Positions 28,828-41,654 of a DNA stretch of 64,000 nt are shown piece after piece. Position 1 is the stretch's first letter; each line of letters starts with the position of its first letter. The notes below the pieces were generated by a model. The model worked only from the letters and a program-made list of their open reading frames with translations, had not been told where the DNA came from and did no database searches. Source of the DNA: Psychrobacter glacincola (GTDB lineage Bacteria; Pseudomonadota; Gammaproteobacteria; Pseudomonadales; Moraxellaceae). The DNA is taken from assembly GCA_001411745.2 (NCBI GenBank), contig LIQB01000006.1, positions 123,137 to 187,136 of the forward strand, in the 5' to 3' direction. The position numbers and the translations under genes were made by a program.

Positions 28828-29082
28828 CTAATCATCATGACGTGGGTTTTGCGGTGCATCAAGAGGAAACGGCTGGGTCACATAATCGACCGTACTGATT
28901 GCCGCCGTAAACGCATGGATACTGGTGTCTGTATCTTCATAACGTATGGTGGCAACATTATTATCAGGATCAAGCTCGATGGCCGTCACTCCTGTGATAT
29001 TTTTCAGCGCTGTCATCACACTCTTTAACCCTTCATCATCATCGATATTTTCGATACTGACTGTTGCTGTTTGCATCACCAT
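28828..29082 (-). CDS. HMA-fold protein lacking the CxxC metal site
   Basis: 84 residues. The pattern is that of an HMA domain (TATVSIENI, SVMTALKNITGVTAIELDPDNNVATIRYED, AFTAAISTVDY), but the metal loop GMTCxxC is replaced by NIDDDEG and there is no cysteine anywhere. It therefore should not bind Cu(I) through the usual site. It lies upstream of copZ and copA on the same strand, 30 bases after kdsA ends, so it may be co-transcribed with kdsA. Possible roles are a regulator of, or partner for, CopA or CopZ; all are inference. Start: ATG at 29082 with GAGG upstream, or the ATG at 29076. Confidence 0.7.
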   Translation of the reverse strand: MVMQTATVSIENIDDDEGLKSVMTALKNITGVTAIELDPDNNVATIRYEDTDTSIHAFTAAISTVDYVTQPFPLDAPQNPRHDD

Positions 29083-29112
29083 AATCTCAGCCTCTTATTG
29101 TCTGTAAATACA

Positions 29113-30063
<951 letters not shown>

Positions 30064-30156
30064 TTAAGCGTAATTGCTGGCCAACCATTAGAAAAATTGT
30101 CATGTTTATTGCTTAAAAACAATCTCATTCATAGCCACAGTCATAAAATTAAACGC

Positions 30157-30190
30157 AAAAAAAGACCAATCCGAAGATCAGTCTTTTTTA
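30157..30190 (-). terminator. Intrinsic terminator after pyrG
   Basis: An A-run plus GAC and GTC plus T-run form the stem base, continued by ATC/GAT with a small mismatch. Read on the minus strand it ends in T's. It stands between pyrG and kdsA. Confidence 0.65.
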
Positions 30191-30217
30191 TACATGTAAG
30201 TTTTGATGCATTAACGC

Positions 30218-31945
<1,728 letters not shown>

Positions 31946-31993
31946 TTAGTACTTAGCTATTATAACGCACTACCCACTCAAATAGGACATAAC

Positions 31994-32025
31994 AAAAAAA
32001 CTCACCCCGAAGGATGAGTTTTTAT
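31994..32025 (-). terminator. Intrinsic terminator of the porin gene
   Basis: Stem AAAAACTCA (31996-32004) / TGAGTTTTT (32015-32023), loop CCCCGAAGGA, T-run on the minus strand, just past the porin stop. Confidence 0.85.
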
Positions 32026-32046
32026 AATCAGATTCTAATGCTTAGA

Positions 32047-33108
32047 TTAGAATTTGTATTCTAGGCCACTACCAACTACGAATACTTCAGCATCGCCACC
32101 AGCGACTGCCATTTCACCATCGATGTCTACATAAGCAAGACCGATATTGTCAGCTTTATTCATACCAGCATAGGCATGCATGATGATGTTATCTTTAAAG
32201 AAGTATTTGCCACCAACAACGATTTGATCTGATTCAGCATTATCAAAGCCGCCCAAATTATCAGTCTTATTGTATTGAGTGTAAATAGAAGCTGGACGAG
32301 CAAAGTTAGCTAGTGCCATTTGAGCACTAACAACTAAACCTTTCTCTTTTTCAGAACCAGTAAAGTCATAATCTGCAACTTGATATAGTGCACCAAGTTT
32401 CACAGGAGCAGCGATGTACTTACCTAAATCTACAGTAGCAGTACCACGGATGATATCACCATCGATGTTTTGGTCTTTGTCATAAGCCACACCAGCAGTG
32501 AAACCAGTACCTTGGTCAAACATCATCGCAACGCCAAAGCCAGCATCATCATTACCGTTTTGATCATCAGAGCTGTACATAGCAGACAATTCTAATGGTA
32601 GGTTGTTGTATTTTGGTGCAGTCCAGATCACTGAACTATTGATACGACCACTGTCAGCCATATTCAACGCTTCAACGGTTTCGTTTTCCATTGAGTTGTT
32701 GCCCATGTTATCCCAATAGCCTTCGTTAACAACAACATTGTTAACTCTGTCTAGGCTAGATTGGTTTTTACCAACACGGAACTCACCAAATTGCTTGTTG
32801 TTAAGACCAAGGTAAGTATCACGGTTAGAGAAAGTAGCATTATCACCATCGATGCTTGTGCCATACTCTAACTGATAGATAACATCAGTGTTAGCAGTCA
32901 TAGCTTCAGAACCTTTGAAGCCTAAACGTGAAGAATGAGAGTTGATTTCTACTGTGTCTTCGTCAAGATCATTACCTGGCAGGTTTGAATCAAATTCGGC
33001 ATTGACGTAGTCAAGAGCTAAGAATGCTTTACCATAGACAGTCGGCGCTGCATTGGCTGCAGATACAGATAGGGCAGCAACTGCTGTAGCTAAAAGTAGT
33101 TTTTTCAT
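32047..33108 (-). CDS. General trimeric porin (Gram-negative porin family)
   Basis: 353 residues. Signal peptide MKKLLLATAVAALSVSAANA with cleavage before APTVYGK; the mature part shows alternating amphipathic strands, SSRLGFKGSEAM, YQLEYGT, GEFRVGKNQSSLDRV, GRINSSVIW and a terminal aromatic strand ending in YKF, the outer-membrane assembly signal. This is the 16-strand trimeric porin type allowing diffusion of small solutes; specificity is unknown. Ribosome site GGAG precedes the ATG. The 733-base upstream spacer suggests an elaborate promoter. Expected to be abundant. Confidence 0.92.
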   Translation of the reverse strand: MKKLLLATAVAALSVSAANAAPTVYGKAFLALDYVNAEFDSNLPGNDLDEDTVEINSHSSRLGFKGSEAMTANTDVIYQLEYGTSIDGDNATFSNRDTYLGLNNKQFGEFRVGKNQSSLDRVNNVVVNEGYWDNMGNNSMENETVEALNMADSGRINSSVIWTAPKYNNLPLELSAMYSSDDQNGNDDAGFGVAMMFDQGTGFTAGVAYDKDQNIDGDIIRGTATVDLGKYIAAPVKLGALYQVADYDFTGSEKEKGLVVSAQMALANFARPASIYTQYNKTDNLGGFDNAESDQIVVGGKYFFKDNIIMHAYAGMNKADNIGLAYVDIDGEMAVAGGDAEVFVVGSGLEYKF

Positions 33109-33841
33109 GGGGTATCTCCACTTTACAATTTTAGTAATAAGCTAGCTATTATTAGCTGGTGCTCATAATGGTATCGTCACAAATCCTCAAAGATATAATG
33201 TGTAACTGGCTACCGAGATTAGTCAGAAACAAGTGTGGCGAAGTTCTATTACAGTAAGATGAAAAAAACCATGACTTACATAACTGGGATTAAAAAGTAA
33301 CTGCCATGTAATCTTAGGTCTTTATCGCTCCGTTGCGTAACATCCGTTACCAAACTCATACTTCGAATACAAGCATAACAACTTTGACATAATTTGCAAC
33401 ATTTTTTTTCGCTTTTTAAACCCAGTATTTGTTGAATGCCATATCCACTATAGAATGTGGGTCATTGTAAAAAAATCCCTATCTGCTCAAATAGATAAAG
33501 ATACTATTGATTAATATAATTACCAAGAACTTGAAACTAGCGTAATGAATACCCTTTCATTAACAAAAATAAAGCCGTACTTGTTCATTAACAAGTACGG
33601 CTAATAAAAAATAATAAATGTGGTTTATGACATACTGACAGTCACAATTGAGATCGGAAAATTGCTAAAAGAACAGTAAAAAAGGTATTTTCACTGCTCT
33701 TGTTTCCAGAATATAACCTTAGTCAATGGCTATCACAGACTTCTTATTAAGTATAAAAGCCAATAACAAGCCTCATTCAGTCATGACAGTATCATAATAG
33801 AATGTCAAGTATGCCATATTCTAATATTAACCTGCGCAATA
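33109..33841. other. Long spacer porin / malate synthase
   Basis: 733 bases. It holds the porin promoter and leader on the right side of the porin start, the glcB terminator at 33573-33602 and otherwise AT-rich sequence without a credible gene, repeat or recognisable operator. Such a length may hide a small RNA, but no terminator other than that of glcB supports one. Confidence 0.4.
33573..33602 (-). terminator. Intrinsic terminator downstream of glcB
   Basis: A perfect 12-bp stem AGCCGTACTTGT (33573-33584) / ACAAGTACGGCT (33591-33602), loop TCATTA, followed on the minus strand by a T-rich tract. It lies 240 bases beyond the glcB stop, so the mRNA has a long 3' end. Confidence 0.8.
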
Positions 33842-36040
33842 TTAGCAGCCTGCTTTTAGATCAAGACGTGCCTGATGCAATAATGGCTCAGTATAACCAC
33901 TCGGCTGCTCACGACCTTTAAACACTAAGTCACAAGCCGCTTTGAATGCATAAGAGTTGTCAAAGTTATCTGCCATCGTCTGATAGTCGCTATCGCCTGC
34001 ATTTTGCTCATCAACCACTTTTGCCATACGCTTCATCGTATCCATCACTTGCTGCTCGCTCACGACATCGTGATGCAACCAGTTGGCAATATGTTGACTT
34101 GAGATACGTAAAGTTGCACGATCTTCCATTAGACCCACATCATTGATATCCAGTACTTTAGAACAACCAACGCCTTGGTTTACCCAACGCACAACATATC
34201 CTAAGATGCCCTGAGCATTATTGTCTAGCTCTTGCTGTTTCTCTTCATCTGTCCAATTGGTATTTTTTGCTAATGGAATGGTCAAAATGTCGTCTAAGCT
34301 GGCACGCTCACGTGATTTTAGGCTGTCTTGAACGTCAGCAACACTCACTTGATGATAGTGCATGCTGTGCAAGGTTGCCCCTGTTGGTGACGGTACCCAT
34401 GCGGTACTGGCTCCAGACTTAGGATGTGCAGCTTTGGTGTCCATCATCTCTTTCATCTCATCAGGCTTCGCCCACATGCCTTTACCAATCTGAGCAACAC
34501 CTTGTAAACCAGTCTCTAAACCGATATCAACGTTCCACTGCTCGTAGGCTGGCTGCCATGCTTGTGACTTCATCTCACCCTTAGGTACAAATGGGCCTGC
34601 ATTCATGCTGGTATGCATCTCATCACCAGTACGATCTAAGAAACCTGTGTTGATGAAAATGACGCGTTCTTTCGCTTGGCGAATGGCTTCTTTCAAGTTG
34701 ACCGTCATACGACGCTCTTCATCCATGATACCGATTTTGATGGTATTGCGCTCTAAGCCTAATAAGTCTTCTACTGCATTGAATAAATCGTTGGCCATTT
34801 TGACTTCTTCAGGACCATGCATTTTTGGCTTAACGATATACATTGAACCTTTACGTGAATTCGATAGCGCATTCTTACCTTTAAGGTCATTGAGCGTCAA
34901 TAGTGGTGTAATCAAGCCATCCATCAAGCCTTCAAATATTTGTTCTTGACCATCACCCAAGTCAACCAATATTGCAGGGTTTTGCATGAGGTGACCGACG
35001 TTACGAATCAGTAATAACGAACGACCTGGCAGGATAAGCTTACCACCGTCTGGGGTGGTGTATTCACGATCTGGGTTTTGCTGACGTGTGCGGGTTTTGC
35101 CACCTTTTTCAAAGGTTTCTAGCAAGTCACCATTCATGAGACCAAGCCAATTGCGATACACTTCCACTTTTTCTTCTGCATCGACGGCAGCGATTGAGTC
35201 TTCACAGTCTTGAATTGCCGTAATAGCTGACTCTAGCAGCACATCTTTGATATGTGCAGGGTCGTCTTTACCGACTGGATGATTGGCATCTATTTGAATC
35301 TCTGCATGCAAACCGTTGTTTTTTAATAAAATACCCGTTGGGCTTTCTGCATCACCGACGAAACCAACGAATTTTTCGGCATCTTTTAGCTCAGTACTGC
35401 TATCACCTTGGACAATTTCAAGCTTACCATCGACCACTTTAAAGCCGGTCGCATCGTTATATGAACCTGACACCAAGGCAAAGTTTTCATCTAGGAATTG
35501 TTTGGCATAAGCAACGACAGCAGCACCGCGAGTTGGGTTGTAACCACCTGTTGCTTCTTGACCATTTTTGTCACTGATAACGTCAGTACCATATAAAGCA
35601 TCATACAAGCTACCCCAACGAGCGTTGGTCGCGTTCAATGCGTAGCGCGCATTACGTACTGGTACGACCAGCTGTGGGCCTGCAATATGAGCAATCTCGT
35701 CATCGACATTTTCTGTGCTAACTTTAAAATCATCGCCTTCTGGCAACAGATAGCCAATCTCTTGTAAGAATGCTTTGTAAGCAGGATAATCAATGTTGCC
35801 GTCTTTGGCAGGATGTTGCAGGTGCCACTGGTCAATCTGGGCTTGAATCTTGTCACGAGTTGCAAGCAATGCTTTATTGCGCGGCGTAAACTCTTTAATG
35901 ACCTTTTCAAAACCTGACCAATAACTGTCTGAATCAACACCGACTTTCGGCAGCACTTCGTTTTCAATAAAGTCATACAATTGCTGGTCGATGGCAAGAA
36001 TGCCTTTTTGAATACGATTGGCGTTAGAAGACTGGCTCAT
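33842..36040 (-). CDS. glcB: Malate synthase G
   Basis: 732 residues, the monomeric G form (E. coli 723). It condenses glyoxylate with acetyl-CoA to malate, completing the glyoxylate shunt begun by aceA at 8835. Recognisable parts: [97 protein letters not shown] (in part) and [14 protein letters not shown]. The ribosome site AAGGA lies seven bases before the ATG. It stands alone; malate synthase and isocitrate lyase are not in one operon here. Confidence 0.97.
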   Translation of the reverse strand: MSQSSNANRIQKGILAIDQQLYDFIENEVLPKVGVDSDSYWSGFEKVIKEFTPRNKALLATRDKIQAQIDQWHLQHPAKDGNIDYPAYKAFLQEIGYLLPEGDDFKVSTENVDDEIAHIAGPQLVVPVRNARYALNATNARWGSLYDALYGTDVISDKNGQEATGGYNPTRGAAVVAYAKQFLDENFALVSGSYNDATGFKVVDGKLEIVQGDSSTELKDAEKFVGFVGDAESPTGILLKNNGLHAEIQIDANHPVGKDDPAHIKDVLLESAITAIQDCEDSIAAVDAEEKVEVYRNWLGLMNGDLLETFEKGGKTRTRQQNPDREYTTPDGGKLILPGRSLLLIRNVGHLMQNPAILVDLGDGQEQIFEGLMDGLITPLLTLNDLKGKNALSNSRKGSMYIVKPKMHGPEEVKMANDLFNAVEDLLGLERNTIKIGIMDEERRMTVNLKEAIRQAKERVIFINTGFLDRTGDEMHTSMNAGPFVPKGEMKSQAWQPAYEQWNVDIGLETGLQGVAQIGKGMWAKPDEMKEMMDTKAAHPKSGASTAWVPSPTGATLHSMHYHQVSVADVQDSLKSRERASLDDILTIPLAKNTNWTDEEKQQELDNNAQGILGYVVRWVNQGVGCSKVLDINDVGLMEDRATLRISSQHIANWLHHDVVSEQQVMDTMKRMAKVVDEQNAGDSDYQTMADNFDNSYAFKAACDLVFKGREQPSGYTEPLLHQARLDLKAGC

Positions 36041-36611
36041 GTTGTTATCCTTATCTGTTCGTGAGGGGTGTAAATACGAAGTTGCTACCGCAATGATTAC
36101 ACATTGTCGGTCTTAGGCATCTATTCCAAATTTAGATGAAATACTAAGCAAACCTACTGATATATCTTACAAGCTTGTGGTGATTAGCGAATTAACTATC
36201 TATGCTATGCTATTAACCTATATTTTTGCCGCTTTAGTCATTAGCATGGTCAAAGCATTTATAACCGATGATGGTATCAACCTTGCTTAGTGTACTCAGT
36301 GTACAATTTGAGCTCGGTTGCCTTGCACCTACTGTAAACGGTTTCAACTGCATAACATTGGCAAGCATCATCACTGCGACAACACAATATGGCGACACAT
36401 CAATAGTAAGACAAAATAGCGCTTAAGCAAAATATCATCCTACTATCAAATAAAGAAATAAACAAGAAAACATCATTCACTAGATAAATACTGAGGTTGT
36501 ATTATAATGATAATCTATATGAGACAGGCGCTAAGAGGTTTTATTAGTGCTTATCCATCAATACTTGATATCGCATAGACAAACTGTCAGTAATCATTAC
36601 CTCACGGATTT
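36041..36611. other. Spacer glcB / miaE with a repeat fragment
   Basis: 571 bases. At about 36282-36360 it has GTGTACTCAGTGTACAATTT, GCTCGGTTGCCTTG and a terminal GTTTCAACTGCATA resembling the right half of the palindromic element at 13796. The rest is AT-rich promoter-like sequence with no credible gene. Confidence 0.5.
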
Positions 36612-37418
36612 ATGCTTAACTGTTATCTATTTAATATTAGTAAAAGATTTTTTAAACGTTCGATTATGGCAAAAACTATGAATAAAGAAGATATAAGAAC
36701 CAAGAACAGTAACGACAAAGTTATGAACGACAGCAATATAGAAGAACCTCGTATAGTAAAAGACGACATAGAAGAGGACGATGTCGATATCGCAAAGCTA
36801 CGCACCCCGATCAAGGTTGACCTATCTGCTGTTTATAATTTTTTGGGTGCGCGCACAACACAAGCTTGGGTTGATGCGGCGATTGCGAATGTACCGCTGA
36901 TCATTCAAGATCATGCCAATTGCGAAAAAAAAGCCGCTGGCACTGCCATGAATCTCATATTCCGCTATGAGTTTTCTTATGATTTGCAGCGTAAATTGGC
37001 GCAATTGATACGTGAAGAAATGCTTCATTATGAGCAGGTCTTAGGTATTATGAATGACCGTGGTCAGGCGTGGAAATATCTGAGTGCTGGACGTTATGCC
37101 AAAGGCATGTTAAAACACAAACGTACTTATGAGCCAGCAGCGATGGTTGATGTATTGATAATTGGCGCATTTATCGAAGCACGCTCTTGTGAACGTTTTG
37201 CCGCCCTTGCTGAAGTCATCGACGACGAACGTTTGGCAAAGTATTATCGCTACTTACTTAAGTCAGAGAGTCGTCACTTTGAGGATTATTTAGCCTTAGC
37301 TCAATCACTGTCTGAGGATGATATTGATGAGCGTGTCGCATTTTTTAAAGAAGTAGAAGCAGAACTGATTTCTAGCCCAGATCATGAGCTACGCTTTCAT
37401 AGCGGTACACCTGCTTAA
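36612..37418 (+). CDS. miaE: tRNA-(ms2io6A37) hydroxylase
   Basis: 268 residues in the longest frame. MiaE is a non-haem diiron monooxygenase that hydroxylates the isopentenyl group of ms2i6A at position 37 of tRNA. Ligand motifs are present: DHANCEKKAAGTAM, REEMLHYEQVLGIM (ExxH), EARSCERFAALAEV and ESRHFEDYLALA (ExxH). The N-terminal 50-70 residues are acidic and variable, and starts at 36612, 36666 (MAKTMNKED) or later are all possible because none has a clear ribosome site. The gene is limited to some gammaproteobacteria including Moraxellaceae. It ends in a strong terminator shared with the hydrophilic gene cluster. Confidence 0.92.
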   Translation: MLNCYLFNISKRFFKRSIMAKTMNKEDIRTKNSNDKVMNDSNIEEPRIVKDDIEEDDVDIAKLRTPIKVDLSAVYNFLGARTTQAWVDAAIANVPLIIQDHANCEKKAAGTAMNLIFRYEFSYDLQRKLAQLIREEMLHYEQVLGIMNDRGQAWKYLSAGRYAKGMLKHKRTYEPAAMVDVLIIGAFIEARSCERFAALAEVIDDERLAKYYRYLLKSESRHFEDYLALAQSLSEDDIDERVAFFKEVEAELISSPDHELRFHSGTPA

Positions 37419-37480
37419 ATACATCATATTAGGTATCATTTTCGATTAGATACTCTCTTATACAATAAAAATTATACAGA

Positions 37481-37541
37481 TAATAAGTGAAGTAACTAAC
37501 CAAGCTTCATTCTCTGGTCTGCTACTTCACTTATTAGCCTT
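37481..37541. terminator. Bidirectional terminator miaE / hydrophilic gene cluster
   Basis: A perfect 14-bp stem TAATAAGTGAAGTA (37481-37494) / TACTTCACTTATTA (37523-37536), loop 28 bases, with a T-rich tract on the plus side and an A/T-rich one on the minus side. Confidence 0.8.
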
Positions 37542-37573
37542 TTATTTGAACTTCGTTATAGCAAAATGAATGG

Positions 37574-37780
37574 TTATTTATCATCTTTCATTAATGAGCT
37601 GTCGTACTGTTTACTATCCTTCGCAACATGATGAGGATCGTGATCATCGGTTGCTCTTTCTGCCGCTGCTGGATTGACTTTTTGTAGCGCATCATCAGGT
37701 ACGATGCCATGGTTATCGTTCGCATCTCTTAACTGACGGTCTTCTTGATTGACAGCCTTGTCATCTGGCGTATTCATCAT
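37574..37780 (-). CDS. Small hydrophilic protein 4 of cluster (hydrophilin-like)
   Basis: 68 residues, not recognised as a named family. It is charged and polar throughout (DDKAVNQEDRQLRDANDN, ATDDHDPHHVAKDSKQYD), without Cys, Trp or a hydrophobic core, so probably disordered. Such compositions are typical of hydrophilins, which protect cells during desiccation or osmotic stress; that role is inference. The ribosome site AAGGAG is strong. It is the last of four such genes read leftward from 38863. Confidence 0.75.
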   Translation of the reverse strand: MMNTPDDKAVNQEDRQLRDANDNHGIVPDDALQKVNPAAAERATDDHDPHHVAKDSKQYDSSLMKDDK

Positions 37781-37854
37781 TACTCCTTATTATCATAATA
37801 GTCATTCTATAGAGATAAAAAATCTGTATTTAATCAATTTTTCATAAAAAGCTA

Positions 37855-38241
37855 TTAATCCTTTTCGTCAGGATTTAACACCCGTGTTTGGGCGTTATCG
37901 ATATTTGCATAACGATTCATGTTGTTAATACCTTCGCTTTTGGATGTCTCGCTAACCATCGTATGCTCATTCACACCATCATCAAAGGCGTTACCTTCTT
38001 GGTCTCGGCGATCAGGCTGACGTGCAGGGTTGTCATTATCATTGACATGCTCTGAGTTAACGACGCCTTCTTTGAAAGTATCCGTTCCTTTATTTTCAGT
38101 GATGCTCTTTTCAATGCCAGTATCACTATGCTCATTAGAAGTAGGACTACTAGAGAAGCTATTAGCAGAATCATGACTATCGATTAAGTCATCATTTTCA
38201 CTGATGCGTGTCTTGGTAAGTGCTGGATCGTTGGTTTGCAT
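37855..38241 (-). CDS. Small hydrophilic protein 3 of cluster
   Basis: 128 residues, unrecognised. It is extremely rich in Asn, Asp, Glu and Ser (ISENDDLIDSHDSANSFSSS, NSEHVNDNDNPARQPDRRDQ) with no Cys or Trp and only two Phe and one Tyr; predicted disordered. The ribosome site AAGGAT precedes the ATG. It is the third of four consecutive same-strand small genes with spacings of 75, 124 and 74 bases, which suggests one transcription unit. Confidence 0.75.
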   Translation of the reverse strand: MQTNDPALTKTRISENDDLIDSHDSANSFSSSPTSNEHSDTGIEKSITENKGTDTFKEGVVNSEHVNDNDNPARQPDRRDQEGNAFDDGVNEHTMVSETSKSEGINNMNRYANIDNAQTRVLNPDEKD

Positions 38242-38365
38242 GGCTATATCCTTATTATTGTTATTCGTGTTCTGGTAATTGCTTAGCGTGCTTAGAGTTT
38301 TGATGGCGGTTTAGCAAATGGTGAGCCTTATTTAATACCCAACTCAACCTAGCCAGCAATTCATA

Positions 38366-38617
38366 CTATTCATTGCCTTCTTGGCTTAGGTCATAGGCAT
38401 TCAAATCTGCGACGTTCTTGCCACCAGCGGGTAAATTCTCTTCTTTACGAGGGTCAACATATATCTCGTCGGTTTCTTGCGACTCTTGTTGTGGACCATC
38501 GATATTAGGTTCGTGCTTACGACCTTCATAACTGTCTTGTGCATTGTCTGGGTGTAAAGCGGCTGGATCACGAACTGGTACCGCTTCTTCATGATTTGGA
38601 TGAGTATTATTTGGCAT
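38366..38617 (-). CDS. Small hydrophilic protein 2 of cluster
   Basis: 83 residues, unrecognised. Pro/Asp/Glu-rich and acidic (HPNHEEAVPVRDPAALHPDN, EIYVDPRKEENLPAGG), no Cys or Trp, no membrane segment or signal. The ribosome site GAGGG is eight bases upstream of the ATG. Its strand, spacing and composition make it part of the same stress-protein-like group. Confidence 0.75.
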   Translation of the reverse strand: MPNNTHPNHEEAVPVRDPAALHPDNAQDSYEGRKHEPNIDGPQQESQETDEIYVDPRKEENLPAGGKNVADLNAYDLSQEGNE

Positions 38618-38692
38618 TGCAGATCCCTCGCATCAATATGTCATTAATAGATAAAATAAGTTAATCCAAATATTTATGTCACAGCTTATTTA

Positions 38693-38863
38693 TCATTTAT
38701 CCGTACGCAAATCATCTTCAATAAAAGAGGTTTGCTCATCTTTACTTAATGTTTCAGGTGCATAGACCTCTTTCTTGTCTTTGAGATTTCGCGCAATTTG
38801 CTGACTGTCTGCTTGCTCAGCAGCTTTTTTGATATCTGATGTGTCGTTATCGGTATTGCTCAT
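38693..38863 (-). CDS. Small hydrophilic protein 1 of cluster (56 residues)
   Basis: 56 residues read by hand from the minus strand: MSNTDNDTSDIKKAAEQADS at the start and EQTSFIEDDLRTDK at the end, stop TGA at 38693-38695. Composition is Asp/Lys/Glu/Gln-rich with no Cys or Trp, matching the three downstream genes. AGGAA lies seven bases before the ATG. It is short enough to be missed by standard gene finders. It is the first gene of the cluster, 75 bases upstream of the 83-residue gene. Confidence 0.7.
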   Translation of the reverse strand: MSNTDNDTSDIKKAAEQADSQQIARNLKDKKEVYAPETLSKDEQTSFIEDDLRTDK

Positions 38864-39235
38864 AAGGTGTTTCCTATTTTTATAATTCGTTGATTTAGTC
38901 AGTCCCTACTCTTTTTCGTAATACGATCAATGATAGTAATACGAGCAATTTTGCATGAATTACTAGAGTGCTAATTATTTATTAAACCATCAAATCCGTT
39001 TAATAATAGCGTGAGGGCTGACCTTGATTATAAGGATGAGATAACGGACTGCACCAGTGTGCTGCCGTATCAATATGTGAATAAATGTGAGGTTACAAGA
39101 CAGTTTGTAACTTAGACAAATCGTTTATCCAAAAAAAACCAAGCATAGAAAGTACTCTATACTTGGTTTTTTGCTTGATATTTATTGATTGTAAAGACGT
39201 GTTTACCGCTTTGAGGAAGTCGTTGAAATATTAAG
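38864..39235. other. Spacer upstream of the hydrophilic cluster, with the ppk terminator
   Basis: 372 bases. The left half is the probable promoter region of the hydrophilic gene cluster (minus strand). The right half contains the ppk terminator at 39130-39172. No gene or repeat seen. Confidence 0.45.
39130..39172 (-). terminator. Intrinsic terminator of ppk
   Basis: Stem of A-run plus CCAAGCATAG / CTATACTTGG plus T-run with one mismatch, loop AAAGTACT, T's on the minus strand. Confidence 0.82.
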
Positions 39236-41446
39236 CTAGCTTGATACATCAACGCCATTAATCACTTTTAATAAATACTCTTGAGCAGTATGCGGCGTTT
39301 CCCCTGCGGCTGGTTGCAGCTGCTGCCAAACACCATCACCGCTAAGTATCCACGCTTGGGTATTGTCTTTCAGATAGTTAAGTAAACCGTCTTGATATAC
39401 TTGTTTAAACAGTTTTTTGTCTTCGATTGGAAACGCCACTTCGACGCGATGAAATAAATTACGATCCATCCAGTCTGCACTACCACAATATAAGCGCTCG
39501 TCGCCATTATTATAGAAATAATAAACACGCGTATGCTCTAAAAAACGCCCGATAACAGAGCGTACAGTAATGTTTTCCGATAGACCTTTTACTTGCGGAC
39601 GCAAACAACACATGGAGCGTAAAATGAGCTCAATTTTGACGCCCGCTTGCGAGGCATCGTATAACTTGCTAATCAATCGACGTTCAGTTAAAGCGTTAAC
39701 CTTAACGATAATATGAGCGCGCTTGCCGGCTTTTGCATGAGCAATTTCATCATCGATAAAACTTATCAATTTATCATGCAAGGTAAAAGGCGCATGCAGC
39801 AGCTTTTTGAGATTGGCAGGCTTGCCCATTCCCGTCAGCTCTTGAAATATATTATGTACATCCTCTGAGATATCAGAATCTGCGCTAAATAAACCATAAT
39901 CGGTATAAACTTTGGCATTGGCGGCATGATAGTTACCCGTCCCTAAGTGCACATAGCGGCGGATTCGATCATCCTCACGGCGCACAATGAGCATCAGCTT
40001 GGCGTGGGTTTTATAGCCGACAATCCCGTACACGACGACCGCACCCGCTTCTTGCAAATAATTGGCGACGGCGATATTAGAGGCTTCATCGAAACGCGCA
40101 CGCAGCTCGATGACGGCAGTAACTTCTTTGCCATTACGAGCAGCAGCAGCCAATGCTTTAACGATTTCTGAATTGGTGCCTGAGCGGTACAATGTCTGCT
40201 TAATCGCTAACACTTTTGGATCGCTCGCCGCTTGCCAAAGCAGATTGATAATCGGTGAAAACGCATGAAAAGGATGGTGCACCAGCACATCGCTTTTACG
40301 CATGGCGGCAAACATACTGGTTGCTTTGTCCAGCTTATCCATCTCACGGCGGAACTCTTTTGGCACCACATGGGTAAAGGGCTGATAGCGCAGCGCTGGA
40401 ATATTGAAATCAAACAATAAGCGCGTTAAGTTGACAGGACCATTGACGCGGTACAGCTGATTGTCATGCAGCTCAAACTCATTGAGCAAATAATCGCTGA
40501 TAGGCGTTGGACAATCGGTTGTGACTTCTAGCCGCACTTTATCACCGAAGCGGCGGTTTTCTAGCTCGCCCTCCAGAGCCTTAGCAATATCTTCAACATC
40601 ATCAGCCAAATCTAAATCGGCATTGCGCGTCAGTCTAAACTGATGGCAGCCCGTCACACTCATACCAGGGAACAGCTCACCGATATGCTCATGAATAATA
40701 GCTGAGAGCATGACGTGATGTTCTTTGCCACCTGTCAGCTCATCAGGCAGGCGAATCACGCGTGGCAAACTGCGCGGTGCGGGCACAATCGCTAGATTGA
40801 TATCACGACCAAAGGCATCTTTACCTTCTAAAGTGGCGATAAAGTTTAAGCTCTTATTGACCAAACGCGGAAACGGATGCGCCGGATCGATGCTAATCGG
40901 TGTCAACACTGGCGATACTTGCTCAGTGAAGTAGCGCTTCATCCATGCCGACTGCTCAGCATTTAGCTCATCGCGTTTTAGATAACGAATATCCTCAAGC
41001 GCCAGTGCTGGTAAGATATCTTCATTGAGAATACGATACTGCTCAGCGATGGCATCGTGCATTACGGTGGATATCTCATTCAGCACTTCACTGGGACGCA
41101 TGCCATGAACACTGGTCGAGACATCACCCATATTGAGCTTTTGCATAATACCTGCGACACGAATCTCAAAAAACTCATCGATATTCGATGAGAAAATAAT
41201 TAAGAAAAACAAGCGCTCAAGTAGCGGATGACGAGGACTTGCCGCCTGCGCTAAGACACGTAAATGAAACTGTAATAAAGACAAGTCGCGATTGATATAA
41301 CTGCTGGGTGAATAGCTGCCGTCTTCTGAACGCTGCCACGCAACCTCAGTTAAATTGTCATTGCGACTCTCTGTATGGCTTTTATTATCAACTGCTATCA
41401 CTGTATTATTGCTATCAGTGTCCTGCTTATTATTCACATCCATCAC
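39236..41446 (-). CDS. ppk: Polyphosphate kinase 1
   Basis: 736 residues. PPK1 polymerises the gamma-phosphate of ATP into polyphosphate. The family order is visible: [34 protein letters not shown], then the catalytic domain with [29 protein letters not shown] (autophosphorylated His), [14 protein letters not shown] and the second conserved His in [12 protein letters not shown]. The N-terminal 35 residues are an extra Asn/Asp/Ser-rich leader. A GTG at 41446 with AAGGAG seven bases upstream is the best start; the next codon is ATG. Stress-related neighbours (hydrophilic cluster) lie downstream but are terminator-separated. Confidence 0.96.
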   Translation of the reverse strand: MMDVNNKQDTDSNNTVIAVDNKSHTESRNDNLTEVAWQRSEDGSYSPSSYINRDLSLLQFHLRVLAQAASPRHPLLERLFFLIIFSSNIDEFFEIRVAGIMQKLNMGDVSTSVHGMRPSEVLNEISTVMHDAIAEQYRILNEDILPALALEDIRYLKRDELNAEQSAWMKRYFTEQVSPVLTPISIDPAHPFPRLVNKSLNFIATLEGKDAFGRDINLAIVPAPRSLPRVIRLPDELTGGKEHHVMLSAIIHEHIGELFPGMSVTGCHQFRLTRNADLDLADDVEDIAKALEGELENRRFGDKVRLEVTTDCPTPISDYLLNEFELHDNQLYRVNGPVNLTRLLFDFNIPALRYQPFTHVVPKEFRREMDKLDKATSMFAAMRKSDVLVHHPFHAFSPIINLLWQAASDPKVLAIKQTLYRSGTNSEIVKALAAAARNGKEVTAVIELRARFDEASNIAVANYLQEAGAVVVYGIVGYKTHAKLMLIVRREDDRIRRYVHLGTGNYHAANAKVYTDYGLFSADSDISEDVHNIFQELTGMGKPANLKKLLHAPFTLHDKLISFIDDEIAHAKAGKRAHIIVKVNALTERRLISKLYDASQAGVKIELILRSMCCLRPQVKGLSENITVRSVIGRFLEHTRVYYFYNNGDERLYCGSADWMDRNLFHRVEVAFPIEDKKLFKQVYQDGLLNYLKDNTQAWILSGDGVWQQLQPAAGETPHTAQEYLLKVINGVDVSS

Positions 41447-41560
41447 GTCACTACTCCTTTGCGTTATCGATACGCCATCATCTTCAATACCAATTGTCTT
41501 TTATAATCGCTTTTCCACTAAGAAATTAATCAGGGTTCTTTCTTCATCCATTACTACTCG

Positions 41561-41612
41561 AAACTGCCATTCAAAACTATCGCTTAAAACCATCACTTGA
41601 AACTATCATTCA
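41561..41612. repeat. Four degenerate 13-bp tandem repeats
   Basis: Units AAACTGCCATTCA, AAACTATCGCTTA, AAACCATCACTTG and AAACTATCATTCA run end to end in the spacer between mtgA and ppk. Noncoding. Confidence 0.75.
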
Positions 41613-41654
41613 AAAACACAGCGCTATTTATTAAATGGTCATAGGTACAATCCA

